Position numbers and translations under genes: made by a program | Part shown: positions 1 to 6,733 of the stretch, piece after piece | Numbering within the stretch: the first letter of the stretch is position 1 | How the letters are laid out: every line of letters starts with the position of its first letter | Notes under the pieces: generated by a model | The model's database searches: none | What the model was told of the DNA's origin: nothing | The model's input: the letters and a program-made list of their open reading frames with translations, nothing else | Origin: Bacteroidota bacterium | Lineage (GTDB): Bacteria > Bacteroidota > Bacteroidia > JACCXN01 | Assembly: GCA_947462515.1 (NCBI GenBank) | Contig: CANHPJ010000050.1 | Location: 1-8,714 of the forward strand | Length of the DNA: 8,714 bases | Direction of reading: 5' to 3'

Positions 1-319
1 CCACAGATTCAATATTATTCTCTTTTAAAAGTGGGTAAAAATCTGGATTTTCAGTCCCTGGATTAAATATAACTCGTTTAGGTTTTAAATTGATAATATA
101 GTCGAAATACGCAGCTTGATTTTTCGGCCCAACATATAATGTTACCGTATCTACATCTTGAATAGCTGGGGTTCCCGTTAATATTTTTATGCCTTCAATT
201 TCTCCTTCTGAAATTCCTACCGGAACTACCTCAAAACCTGCACTTTTTAATCTTGTTGTTGCCATATAAGAGTATCTCTCCGGATTTGTGCTGGCTCCTA
301 AAATAATCGTTTTTTTCAT
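1..319 (-). CDS. CoA-binding domain protein (CoA_binding_2 / YccU-like), 3'-truncated by window edge
   Basis: A small single-domain Rossmann-fold protein of the CoA-binding family. Its start is at 319 and 106 codons are visible before the left edge cuts it. The family is usually about 115-145 residues, so most of it is present. The N-terminus MKKTIILGAST with NPERYSYMA (residues 12-20) is the dinucleotide/CoA-binding loop. FNPGTEN (residues 85-91) is the family's signature near the C-terminal half. There is no signal peptide or membrane segment, so it is cytoplasmic. The biochemical role of these small proteins is not established; CoA binding is known for the fold, while function here is unknown. 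It starts 28 bases after the stop of the upstream PhnP-like gene with no promoter or terminator between, so cotranscription is likely. Confidence is high for the family and low for any physiological role. Confidence 0.88.
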   Translation of the reverse strand, partial: MKKTIILGASTNPERYSYMATTRLKSAGFEVVPVGISEGEIEGIKILTGTPAIQDVDTVTLYVGPKNQAAYFDYIINLKPKRVIFNPGTENPDFYPLLKENNIESV

Positions 320-347
320 AATTATAATTTTTGATATTTCAGTAATA

Positions 348-1109
348 TTACATTTCAATTTTTAAGCCATCGTATGAAAGCTTAATGAATGAGGGTAACT
401 CATTTTCTAATTTGTCGCTCAAGCCCAATTGATGACTAATATGGGTAAAATATCCTTTTTGTGGTTTTAACTCTTCCATTAATTCAATGGCTTCATTGAG
501 AGTGAAGTGAGAGATGTGTTTTTCTTTTCTTAAGGCATTAAGGACAATTATTTTGGAACCTTTAACTTTCTCTTTTTCCTTATCGGAAATATAATTAGCA
601 TCGGTAATGTAAGTGAAATCATTTATTCTAAAGCCCAAAACCGGTAATTTATAATGCAAAACCTCTATAGGTATTATCTTAATATGATTTATGTAAAATG
701 GTTCATTGCCTATGGTGTTCAAATTAATTTCAGGAACCCCGGGATATTTTTCCGATTGGAAAATATAATGAAACTCCCTTTTTAAAGCAGCTTGAACATT
801 TTCTGAAGCATAAATATCAATCTTTTTTTTATGAAGGAAATTATATGCTCTTATATCATCAAGCCCTGAAACGTGGTCTTTGTGCTCGTGTGTAAATAAT
901 ACTGCATCAACATTCCTAATCTTCTCTCTCAACATTTGTTGCCTGAAATCAGGACCTGTATCAATTACTATTGATATGCCGTCTACCTCAATTAGGATAC
1001 TCGATCTTAATCTTTTTTCCCTAGGATTATTTGAACTGCAAACAATACAATTACATCCAATTAATGGAACTCCCTGTGAGGTGCCGGTGCCTAAAAATGT
1101 TATTCTCAT
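348..1109 (-). CDS. PhnP-like metallo-beta-lactamase-fold phosphodiesterase
   Basis: A 253-residue cytoplasmic metal-dependent hydrolase of the PhnP-like branch of the metallo-beta-lactamase superfamily. The start MRITFLGTGTSQGVP matches the family N-terminus. The metal site is complete: H74, H76, D78 and H79 in THEHKDH, then H152, D170 (YITDAN) and H223. An additional CxCxxC triad (C19, C21, C24) together with H226 corresponds to the structural zinc site described for E. coli PhnP. PhnP hydrolyses 5-phosphoribosyl 1,2-cyclic phosphate in phosphonate breakdown, but no phn gene lies in this window. The substrate is therefore unknown, with a cyclic phosphodiester the most reasonable guess. It lies 80 bases after the cysteine desulfurase stop and 28 bases before the CoA-binding gene. 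No TAnnTTTG element was found in the 80-base gap, so it is probably read through from upstream. Confidence 0.9.
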   Translation of the reverse strand: MRITFLGTGTSQGVPLIGCNCIVCSSNNPREKRLRSSILIEVDGISIVIDTGPDFRQQMLREKIRNVDAVLFTHEHKDHVSGLDDIRAYNFLHKKKIDIYASENVQAALKREFHYIFQSEKYPGVPEINLNTIGNEPFYINHIKIIPIEVLHYKLPVLGFRINDFTYITDANYISDKEKEKVKGSKIIVLNALRKEKHISHFTLNEAIELMEELKPQKGYFTHISHQLGLSDKLENELPSFIKLSYDGLKIEM

Positions 1110-1189
1110 CGAAATTATATAGGATGATTTTTGATGTAATTAATTGAAATAGCGTGCTTACAGAATAAGAATTTAAAAAATATGAAGGT

Positions 1190-2317
1190 TTAACAAATCA
1201 TTTTTTTAATCTCTGAAATGCAAAAATCTATCTCTTCCTTTGTGTTAAATTTACTGAAAGAAAAACGAACCGATGATCTGTTTTTATCGGCATTAATCGC
1301 ACTCAAAACATGAGAGCCAAGATCTGACCCGGATGTGCATGCGCTTCCACCGGATACAGCAATTCCTTTGATGTCTAAATTAAATAAAAACATTTCCTTT
1401 GTTTTATTCTCGGGAAAAGAAACATTCAAAACAGTGTATAGACTGCTCCCTGCTGCATCACCATTAAAAGCTACTCCGGGAATATTTTCTTTTAATTGTG
1501 CTATCATGTATGTTTTTAAACCCTGAATATAATTTTGATGTTCGGACAAATCCCTATATGAAACCTCCATAGCCTTTGCCAATCCAACTATTCCATATAG
1601 ATTTTCGGTTCCGGCTCTCATATTTCGCTCCTGAGAACCTCCTTGAATAAATGGACTTATTTTAATATTACTGTTTATGTATAAAAATCCAACTCCCTTT
1701 GGACCATGAAATTTGTGTGCAGCACCTGTTACAAAATGTACATTTATTTTCTGCATATCAAACTCATAATGAGCCATAGTTTGAACAGTATCACTATGAA
1801 AAACAGCATCATATTTTCTGCAAATCTCTCCAACTTCGTACAACGGAAGCAAATTACCTATTTCATTGTTTGCATGCATCAATGAAACAAAGGTTCTTTC
1901 GTTTTTAGATAATAAATCTTCTAAATGATCTAGTTTTATATGGCCGCTTTCGTCTAAATCTACAAAGCTTAATTTTACCTCTCCGAGTTTTGCCATGTTT
2001 TCCAATGTGTGTAACACAGCATGATGCTCAATCTTACTCGTTACAGCATGTTTTATTCCCAAATCCTTAATGGAACAAACAATCGCCATATTATCAGCCT
2101 CTGTTCCGCCGGAAGTGAAAAAGATCTCCGCTGGCGATGCATTCAGGTACTTAGATACCACCTTACGAGAATTCTCTATAATAGCTCTCGATTGCCTTCC
2201 TATTGAATGAATAGAAGAGGGGTTACCATAATTTTCCTTTATAACCGGAATCATGGCATCAATAACCTCTTGATCAATTGGTGTAGTAGCAGCGTTATCT
2301 AAATATATTTTTTTCAT
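1190..2317 (-). CDS. Cysteine desulfurase, IscS/NifS type (group I)
   Basis: A PLP-dependent class V aminotransferase-fold enzyme that removes sulfur from cysteine, giving alanine and an enzyme persulfide. The persulfide feeds Fe-S cluster assembly or tRNA thiolation. Its 375 residues fit the family. The start MKKIYLDNAATTP is the canonical N-terminus. Visible active-site features are the cofactor-stacking histidine in IEHHA (H98), D176 and Q179 contacting PLP, the Schiff-base lysine K202 in AAHKFHGPKG, RAGTEN (234-239), and the sulfur-accepting cysteine C327 in GGSACTSGS. The long loop after the cysteine, before SSVRFS (348-353), is the group I (IscS/NifS) form rather than the SufS form. No IscU, IscR or suf gene is adjacent, so it may serve tRNA thiolation or general sulfur supply. 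It begins downstream of the glmM terminator; I could not identify its promoter. Confidence 0.95.
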   Translation of the reverse strand: MKKIYLDNAATTPIDQEVIDAMIPVIKENYGNPSSIHSIGRQSRAIIENSRKVVSKYLNASPAEIFFTSGGTEADNMAIVCSIKDLGIKHAVTSKIEHHAVLHTLENMAKLGEVKLSFVDLDESGHIKLDHLEDLLSKNERTFVSLMHANNEIGNLLPLYEVGEICRKYDAVFHSDTVQTMAHYEFDMQKINVHFVTGAAHKFHGPKGVGFLYINSNIKISPFIQGGSQERNMRAGTENLYGIVGLAKAMEVSYRDLSEHQNYIQGLKTYMIAQLKENIPGVAFNGDAAGSSLYTVLNVSFPENKTKEMFLFNLDIKGIAVSGGSACTSGSDLGSHVLSAINADKNRSSVRFSFSKFNTKEEIDFCISEIKKMIC

Positions 2318-2379
2318 TTTGCTTCAAACAATTTATTTTAAAAGTGTATTTCTTTTTCAGATTTGGTTTTTATCTTTTA

Positions 2380-2415
2380 AAAACAAAAACTCAATCAAAA
2401 AATATCTTGATTGAG
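2380..2415 (-). terminator. Intrinsic terminator after the glmM-like gene
   Basis: A perfect 9-base inverted repeat, CTCAATCAA (2390-2398) and TTGATTGAG (2407-2415), has an 8-base loop. On the minus strand the stem is followed by a T-rich run (TTTTTGTTTT, 2389-2380). It lies 25 bases past the phosphomutase stop, as expected for a factor-independent terminator. On the plus strand the same hairpin is followed by CCTTGTTTTT, so it might work weakly in both directions, but no plus-strand gene ends here. It separates the phosphomutase from the cysteine desulfurase. Confidence 0.85.
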
Positions 2416-2440
2416 CCTTGTTTTTGAATTGTTTATATGG

Positions 2441-3835
2441 CTATTGTTTTATTATTTCTTTAATATCCATAATTATCTTTTCTGCCAGATTATCAGCTGT
2501 GGTTTCAGTCTGACTTTCAGAATATATTCTAATAATAGGCTCGGTATTTGATTTTCTTAGATGAACCCATTCTTTGTCAAATTCTATTCTTACACCATCT
2601 GTATTAATGATTGGTTGCTTAGCATATTTTTTTTCTATCGAGGCTAAAATTTTATCTACATTTATTTCGGGCGTAAGCTCAATCTTATTTTTAGAGATAA
2701 AATAATTGGGATAGGTCGATCTTAGCATGGAACAACTTTTTCCAAATTGAGCGAGATGACTTAAAAATAAAGCTATACCCACCAAAGCATCTCTTCCGTA
2801 ATGCAACTCAGGTAAAATTATTCCACCATTTCCTTCTCCACCAATAACAGCATTATTGGCTTTCATCATTTCAACTACGTTGACTTCACCAACAGCAGAA
2901 GCAAAATATTTACCTCCATTTTGCTCGGTTACATCCTTTAAAGCTCTGGTAGAAGATAGGTTCGATACGGTATTTCCCTTTTTGTTTTTCAAAACGTAAT
3001 CTGCAACCGAAACAAGGGTATATTCCTCTCCGAACATCTCCCCATCTTCGCATACTAGGGCTAGTCTATCAACATCAGGATCAACAACAATACCTAAGTC
3101 GGCTCTGTTTTTTGTTACAGCTTTTGAAATTTCTACTAAATTTTCAGGAAGAGGTTCAGGATTGTGAGGGAAAATCCCGTTTGGCTCACAATATAACTCT
3201 ACAATGTCCTTAACGCCAAGTGCATTTAATAATGCAGGAACAAATATTCCTCCTGTTGAATTTACACAATCAATTACGATTTTAAATTGTTTTGCTCTAA
3301 TGGCTTCAACATTTACAGCAGGTAAGGCTAGAATTTGATCAATGTGTTTTTTAAGATATGAATCATCAAATCTGTATTTACCAAGTGATGTAACATCAAC
3401 GAATGTAAATGATTCTTTTTCTGCTATATTCAATACTTCAACACCATCATTCCCTGAAATAAACTCGCCTTTTCCGTTTAATAATTTAAGTGCATTCCAT
3501 TGCTTGGGATTGTGGCTTGCTGTGATAATTATTCCTCCATCTGCTTTTTCTCCAGGTACTGCTATTTCTACAGTAGGTGTCGTGGATAATCCCAAATCGA
3601 TTACATCAATTCCCAAACCTTGCAAGGTTCCTATAACAAGATGATTTACCATTTCACCGGAAATTCTAGCATCTCTGCCTATAACGATTTTACAGGCCGT
3701 GTCTTTTTTTAAACCAAGCTTAATCCAAGTTCCAAATGCTGCAGTGAATTTTACAACATCCACAGGGGTTAAACTATCGCCTGGCAAACCTCCTATGGTG
3801 CCTCTTATTCCTGAAATTGATTTTATTAATGCCAC
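2441..3835 (-). CDS. glmM: Phosphoglucosamine mutase / phosphohexomutase (GlmM-like)
   Basis: An alpha-D-phosphohexomutase, most likely converting glucosamine-6-phosphate to glucosamine-1-phosphate for UDP-GlcNAc, peptidoglycan and glycan synthesis. All four domain signatures are present, numbered from the GTG start chosen here: catalytic phosphoserine loop TASHNP with S107, Mg-binding DPDVDR (252-257), sugar-binding GEGNGG (333-338) and phosphate-binding RKSNTEPIIR (427-436). The GEGNGG form resembles the archaeal and Bacteroidota-type GlmM/phosphoglucomutase rather than E. coli GlmM, so phosphomannomutase or phosphoglucomutase activity cannot be excluded. The start is set at the GTG at 3835, giving 464 residues beginning (M)ALIKSISGIRGT as is usual in the phylum. 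An in-frame TTG at 3862 would add nine residues but lies inside the promoter -7 element. The gene has its own promoter, is transcribed divergently from the TPR operon, and ends at a strong hairpin terminator. Confidence 0.9.
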   Translation of the reverse strand: MALIKSISGIRGTIGGLPGDSLTPVDVVKFTAAFGTWIKLGLKKDTACKIVIGRDARISGEMVNHLVIGTLQGLGIDVIDLGLSTTPTVEIAVPGEKADGGIIITASHNPKQWNALKLLNGKGEFISGNDGVEVLNIAEKESFTFVDVTSLGKYRFDDSYLKKHIDQILALPAVNVEAIRAKQFKIVIDCVNSTGGIFVPALLNALGVKDIVELYCEPNGIFPHNPEPLPENLVEISKAVTKNRADLGIVVDPDVDRLALVCEDGEMFGEEYTLVSVADYVLKNKKGNTVSNLSSTRALKDVTEQNGGKYFASAVGEVNVVEMMKANNAVIGGEGNGGIILPELHYGRDALVGIALFLSHLAQFGKSCSMLRSTYPNYFISKNKIELTPEINVDKILASIEKKYAKQPIINTDGVRIEFDKEWVHLRKSNTEPIIRIYSESQTETTADNLAEKIIMDIKEIIKQ

Positions 3836-3859
3836 TTTTGTTTTTTTGAAAATTAAACA

Positions 3860-3867
3860 CAAATGTA
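3860..3867 (-). promoter_or_regulatory. Bacteroidota -7 promoter element of the glmM-like gene
   Basis: On the minus strand the sequence TACATTTG matches the Bacteroidota primary-sigma -7 consensus TAnnTTTG exactly. It lies 24 bases upstream of the GTG start at 3835, leaving room for a short A/T-rich leader. A convincing -33 TTG at the usual 17-23 base spacing is not present, so the call rests on the -7 element and its position. A 15-base palindrome, TTTTAGC-A-GCTAAAA (3870-3884), lies just upstream and could be a binding site. Confidence 0.6.
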
Positions 3868-3899
3868 GGTTTTAGCAGCTAAAAAAAGAAATAATTATA

Positions 3900-3994
3900 T
3901 TAACAGTTTCACAATAAAATTTCTGTTAAGTTTTTATCTGAGTGTTATTTTATTTTTCACTAAAAATCAATTTATAAAAATATCGAACTGTTAA
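3900..3994. repeat. Three copies of CTGTTAA in the divergent promoter region
   Basis: The 7-mer CTGTTAA occurs at 3923-3929 and 3988-3994, and inverted as TTAACAG at 3900-3906. The first and inverted copies form a 7-base inverted repeat with 16 bases between, about 21 bases centre to centre. A near copy, CTGTTAT, overlaps the ATG of the TPR gene at 4061-4067. The copies sit between the two divergent promoters, so a shared regulator site is possible. AT-rich chance similarity is the alternative. No known operator is recognised. Confidence 0.35.
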
Positions 3995-4018
3995 TAACTA
4001 TTTGAACCTTTCACATTA

Positions 4019-4046
4019 TTTGAGAGTTTTTAATACTTTATATTTG
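4019..4046 (+). promoter_or_regulatory. Bacteroidota-type promoter of the TPR-comA-rhodanese-dedA-aroE operon
   Basis: TATATTTG (4039-4046) is an exact match to the -7 consensus TAnnTTTG. TTTG at 4019-4022 is a candidate -33 element, with 16 bases between, one base below the usual 17-23 range. The -7 box ends 19 bases before the ATG at 4066, giving a short A/T-rich leader (taaataaataaata) without a Shine-Dalgarno sequence, as is typical for the phylum. It is the only clear promoter for the plus-strand gene run. Confidence 0.7.
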
Positions 4047-4065
4047 TAAATAAATAAATACTGTT

Positions 4066-5487
4066 ATGTTTGAAGAAGACGATAATATACAAGATAATGA
4101 AGAGCAGCTGAGCTTAAACGTTTCTCGTTTTGAAAACATGTTGAAAACCAATGAGCCATGTTTTTTTGATGTCTGCGATTTCGAAGATTTGATTAGTTAT
4201 TATTTTGAAAAAAATAACACCAGTAAAGCCCTAAAGGCAATTGAAGTAGCGGAGTTTCAACATCCTGATTCTGCTGCTATTATGATTAAAAAAGCCCAAT
4301 TGTTTGCCACCATAAATAAGCCTCAAAAAGCTTTAGAAATAATTTCGAAAGTGGAGCTGTCTGAACCTTCTATGCTAGAGGTTTATCTTATAAAAGGAAA
4401 CGTCTACAGTCAACTCCGTCAGCATACCAAAGCAATTGAGGCTTTTAAGAAAGCATTGGACAATACTGATGAAGAGTTAGATGACATATATTTTTGCATT
4501 GCTTTTGAGTACACCAATCTTGGAAAGTATAACAAGGCTATTGAATTTCTGAAAAAAGCCTTGGAAGAAAATCCTGAAAACGAATCCGCCATTTTTGAAT
4601 TGGCTTTTTGCTACGAATTCAATAATGAAGTGGAGGAGAGTGTCAAGTATTACACAGAATTTATTGATAAAAACCCTTATTCTGCATCTGCTTGGTTTAA
4701 TTTAGGAGTTTCATATAGTAAATTAGGTCTTTTTGAAAAGGCTTTGGATGCTTATGAATATACTATTTTAATAGATGAACATTATGCCTCTGCATATTTC
4801 AACAAGGGCAATGCACTGGTTGGACTGGGTAAATATGAAGAAGCAATTATTGTATACAAACAAACCTTCGATTACGAAGAACCTGATGCAATGGCCTATT
4901 ATTACATAGGTGAATGCTATGAAAAAACAAATAACTTGACAAAAGCCTTGACTAATTATTCCAAAGCCACCTCCTTGGATCCCAATTTAGCAGAAGCATG
5001 GATAGGAATTGGACTAGTATTAGAATTACAGGAAAAACTCAATGAAAGCATTCACTATCTTCAAAAAGGATTGGAGTTAGACAATAATAATTCAGAATAT
5101 CATTATTATTATGCCGAACTACAGAGAAAAAGAGGTTTTTTCGAAGAGGCAGAAATCGGATATTTAAAAGCAATTGAATTGGATACCGATTTTGAAGATG
5201 TTTATCTCGATTACTCATTAATGCACTATGAGCTTAATCAGATTGACAGAGCCGTTGAAATATTAACAGATGGAATAAGCAAACTAACAAATAATTCTAA
5301 ATTATTCTACAGAATTACTGCCTATCTATTGGAATTAACTCTAGATAAAGAAGCGTATCATTTTTTAGATACTGCGCTTAAGTTAGACTATAATAACCAC
5401 AAACTTCTATTTGAATTCAATCCTGTTTTGCAACTTAATCCTGTTTTAATGGAATTAATTATTAATTTCGAAAAGTCAGAGAGTTGA
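4066..5487 (+). CDS. Tetratricopeptide repeat (TPR) protein, about 12 repeats
   Basis: A 473-residue cytoplasmic protein made almost wholly of TPR units. After an acidic N-terminus (residues 1-30) the helix pairs run from about residue 37 to 443, roughly every 33-34 residues. Clear copies start near 104, 139, 173, 207, 241, 276, 309 and 344. Typical TPR positions are visible, such as W/Y-xx-L/I-G-xxY with A-x-xx-Y/F and terminal P (for example AWFNLGVSYSKLG, 209-221, and ENPENESA, 168-175). There is no signal peptide, membrane segment or catalytic domain, so a scaffold or adaptor role is inferred; its partner is unknown. It is the first gene of the plus-strand operon, directly behind the promoter, and ends 42 bases before the ComA-like gene. 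The intervening T-rich stretch (5489-5503) has no hairpin. Confidence is high for the fold and low for function. Confidence 0.92.
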   Translation: MFEEDDNIQDNEEQLSLNVSRFENMLKTNEPCFFDVCDFEDLISYYFEKNNTSKALKAIEVAEFQHPDSAAIMIKKAQLFATINKPQKALEIISKVELSEPSMLEVYLIKGNVYSQLRQHTKAIEAFKKALDNTDEELDDIYFCIAFEYTNLGKYNKAIEFLKKALEENPENESAIFELAFCYEFNNEVEESVKYYTEFIDKNPYSASAWFNLGVSYSKLGLFEKALDAYEYTILIDEHYASAYFNKGNALVGLGKYEEAIIVYKQTFDYEEPDAMAYYYIGECYEKTNNLTKALTNYSKATSLDPNLAEAWIGIGLVLELQEKLNESIHYLQKGLELDNNNSEYHYYYAELQRKRGFFEEAEIGYLKAIELDTDFEDVYLDYSLMHYELNQIDRAVEILTDGISKLTNNSKLFYRITAYLLELTLDKEAYHFLDTALKLDYNNHKLLFEFNPVLQLNPVLMELIINFEKSES

Positions 5488-5529
5488 TTTTTTATTTTTT
5501 TTTAAAAAATATAACATAATTTTATAGTA

Positions 5530-6363
5530 ATGGATTTAAATAAGATTAGCGAAGTAGATACAAACATGCATCAAGAATATTCGAATTATCATCTCCCTTT
5601 TATTCCTCAAAGAACATTAAAGCCCCGACAAAAAGGCATTAATATGATGATGGACAAAGGCCTAAGCCTTAGGCAAATCGAAGATTTTTTATCTACAAGT
5701 GCCGATTTTACTGATTTAGTAAAACTTGGTTTTGGCACATCTTATGTCTCAAAAAATTTGAAAGAGAAAATAAATCTCTACCGTAAATCGGGAATCAAAG
5801 TTTATTTGGGAGGCACATTATTTGAAGCCTTTATTGTAAGGGGAATGTTTGAAGATTACCTCAGACTTTTGGATGAATATAAATTAGATACAGTAGAAGT
5901 TTCTGATGGTTCTATCATTTTAAATCATGATTTGAAATGTGAATACATAAACAGGCTCTCTAAAAACTACACGGTGGTTTCTGAGGTTGGATCCAAAGAG
6001 GAGGGTATTATCATCGCTCCGGGCAAATGGATTAAACTGATGAATACCGAATTGCAAGCCGGATCCTGGAAAGTTATTGCAGAGGCTAGAGAAAGTGGTA
6101 CAGTTGGAATTTACAGATCAAGTGGTCATGCGCATACTTTATTGGTAAACAGAATACTTACTAAAGTAAAACAGGAAGATATTATTTGGGAAACACCTCA
6201 AAAATCTCAACAAGCCTGGTTCATAAAATTATTAGGTTCAAATGTAAACCTTGGAAATATTTCTCATGAAGAGGTTATTCCACTGGAAACTTTAAGACTT
6301 GGCTTAAGAGGTGATACCTTTTTTAGTTTTCTACCTGAAGATCTTAAAAATAAAGAATTTTAA
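5530..6363 (+). CDS. ComA-family phosphosulfolactate synthase
   Basis: A 277-residue TIM-barrel protein of the phosphosulfolactate synthase family. Characterised members (archaeal ComA, Bacillus YitD) add sulfite to phosphoenolpyruvate to give (R)-phosphosulfolactate. Motifs in order are LKPRQKG (30-36), MMDKGLS (40-46), KLGFGTS (65-71), YLGGTLFE (92-99), VEVSDG (122-127), SEVG (151-154), AEARESG (184-190), NVNLGNI (238-244) and LETLRLGLRGDT (252-263). All the family blocks I recognise are intact, so an active enzyme is likely. Plant HSA32 belongs to the same family but works in thermotolerance, so the reaction is not assured. An alternative start at M13 (5566) would remove an unconserved leader and put the protein closer to the usual N-terminus. 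It lies between the TPR and rhodanese genes, 42 bases from each. No comB- or comC-like gene is in the window. Confidence 0.9.
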   Translation: MDLNKISEVDTNMHQEYSNYHLPFIPQRTLKPRQKGINMMMDKGLSLRQIEDFLSTSADFTDLVKLGFGTSYVSKNLKEKINLYRKSGIKVYLGGTLFEAFIVRGMFEDYLRLLDEYKLDTVEVSDGSIILNHDLKCEYINRLSKNYTVVSEVGSKEEGIIIAPGKWIKLMNTELQAGSWKVIAEARESGTVGIYRSSGHAHTLLVNRILTKVKQEDIIWETPQKSQQAWFIKLLGSNVNLGNISHEEVIPLETLRLGLRGDTFFSFLPEDLKNKEF

Positions 6364-6405
6364 ATATTCCAAAAAAAATACTCGAAACAATTAGCTTAAT
6401 CAGTT

Positions 6406-6720
6406 ATGAAAGAAATTACCGTTACCGAGCTTAAATCTTTGATTGACAATCAGGAAGATTTTCAGTTAATAGATGTCAGAGAGCAACATGAATATGATTT
6501 ATCCAATTTAAATGGATTACATATCCCAATGGGAGAGATTTTGTTTAATACTGATCAAATTGAAAAAGAAAAAAAAGTAATTATTCATTGCCGAAGCGGA
6601 GCAAGGTCAGCGTCTGTTATTCAAGCTTTAGAAGCAGAGCATGGATTTACTAATTTATATAATTTAAAAGGCGGTATCCTAGCTTATATAGATCAAATAG
6701 ATTCCTCATTAACTAAATAA
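6406..6720 (+). CDS. Single-domain rhodanese-like sulfurtransferase
   Basis: A 104-residue cytoplasmic rhodanese domain of the GlpE/PspE size class. LIDVREQHEY (21-30) is the CH2-type N-terminal signature. The active-site loop is CRSGARS, with the persulfide-forming cysteine C62 directly after VIIH. The C-terminal NLKGGILAY (86-94) closes the domain. With the catalytic cysteine present it should carry a persulfide and transfer sulfane sulfur; rhodaneses can also release sulfite from thiosulfate. There is no export signal. It sits 42 bases after the ComA-like gene, whose family uses sulfite, and 13 bases before the dedA-like gene. A link to sulfite supply is therefore inferred from position only; the natural donor and acceptor are unknown. 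Start choice is secure, since the domain begins at residue 2-3. Confidence 0.93.
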   Translation: MKEITVTELKSLIDNQEDFQLIDVREQHEYDLSNLNGLHIPMGEILFNTDQIEKEKKVIIHCRSGARSASVIQALEAEHGFTNLYNLKGGILAYIDQIDSSLTK

Positions 6721-6733
6721 TAAATTCTAATTA

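Noticed and set aside
880..1122. Plus-strand open frame of 80 codons antisense to the PhnP-like gene.
   Set aside because: It overlaps conserved metal-binding codons of the opposite gene, has no promoter or family resemblance, and is a shadow frame. The same applies to the plus-strand frames at 1335-1526, 2021-2206 and 3342-3644 and the minus-strand frame at 7000-7188.
5488..5529. T-rich and A-rich stretch after the TPR gene as a possible terminator.
   Set aside because: Only a run of Ts followed by six As is present, with no GC-containing stem, so transcription probably continues into the ComA-like gene.
5660..5674. Perfect 7-1-7 inverted repeat GCCTAAG-C-CTTAGGC.
   Set aside because: It lies within the conserved DKGLSLRQ codons of the ComA-like gene. 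A one-base centre cannot form a stable loop without losing pairs, and no second copy was noticed nearby.
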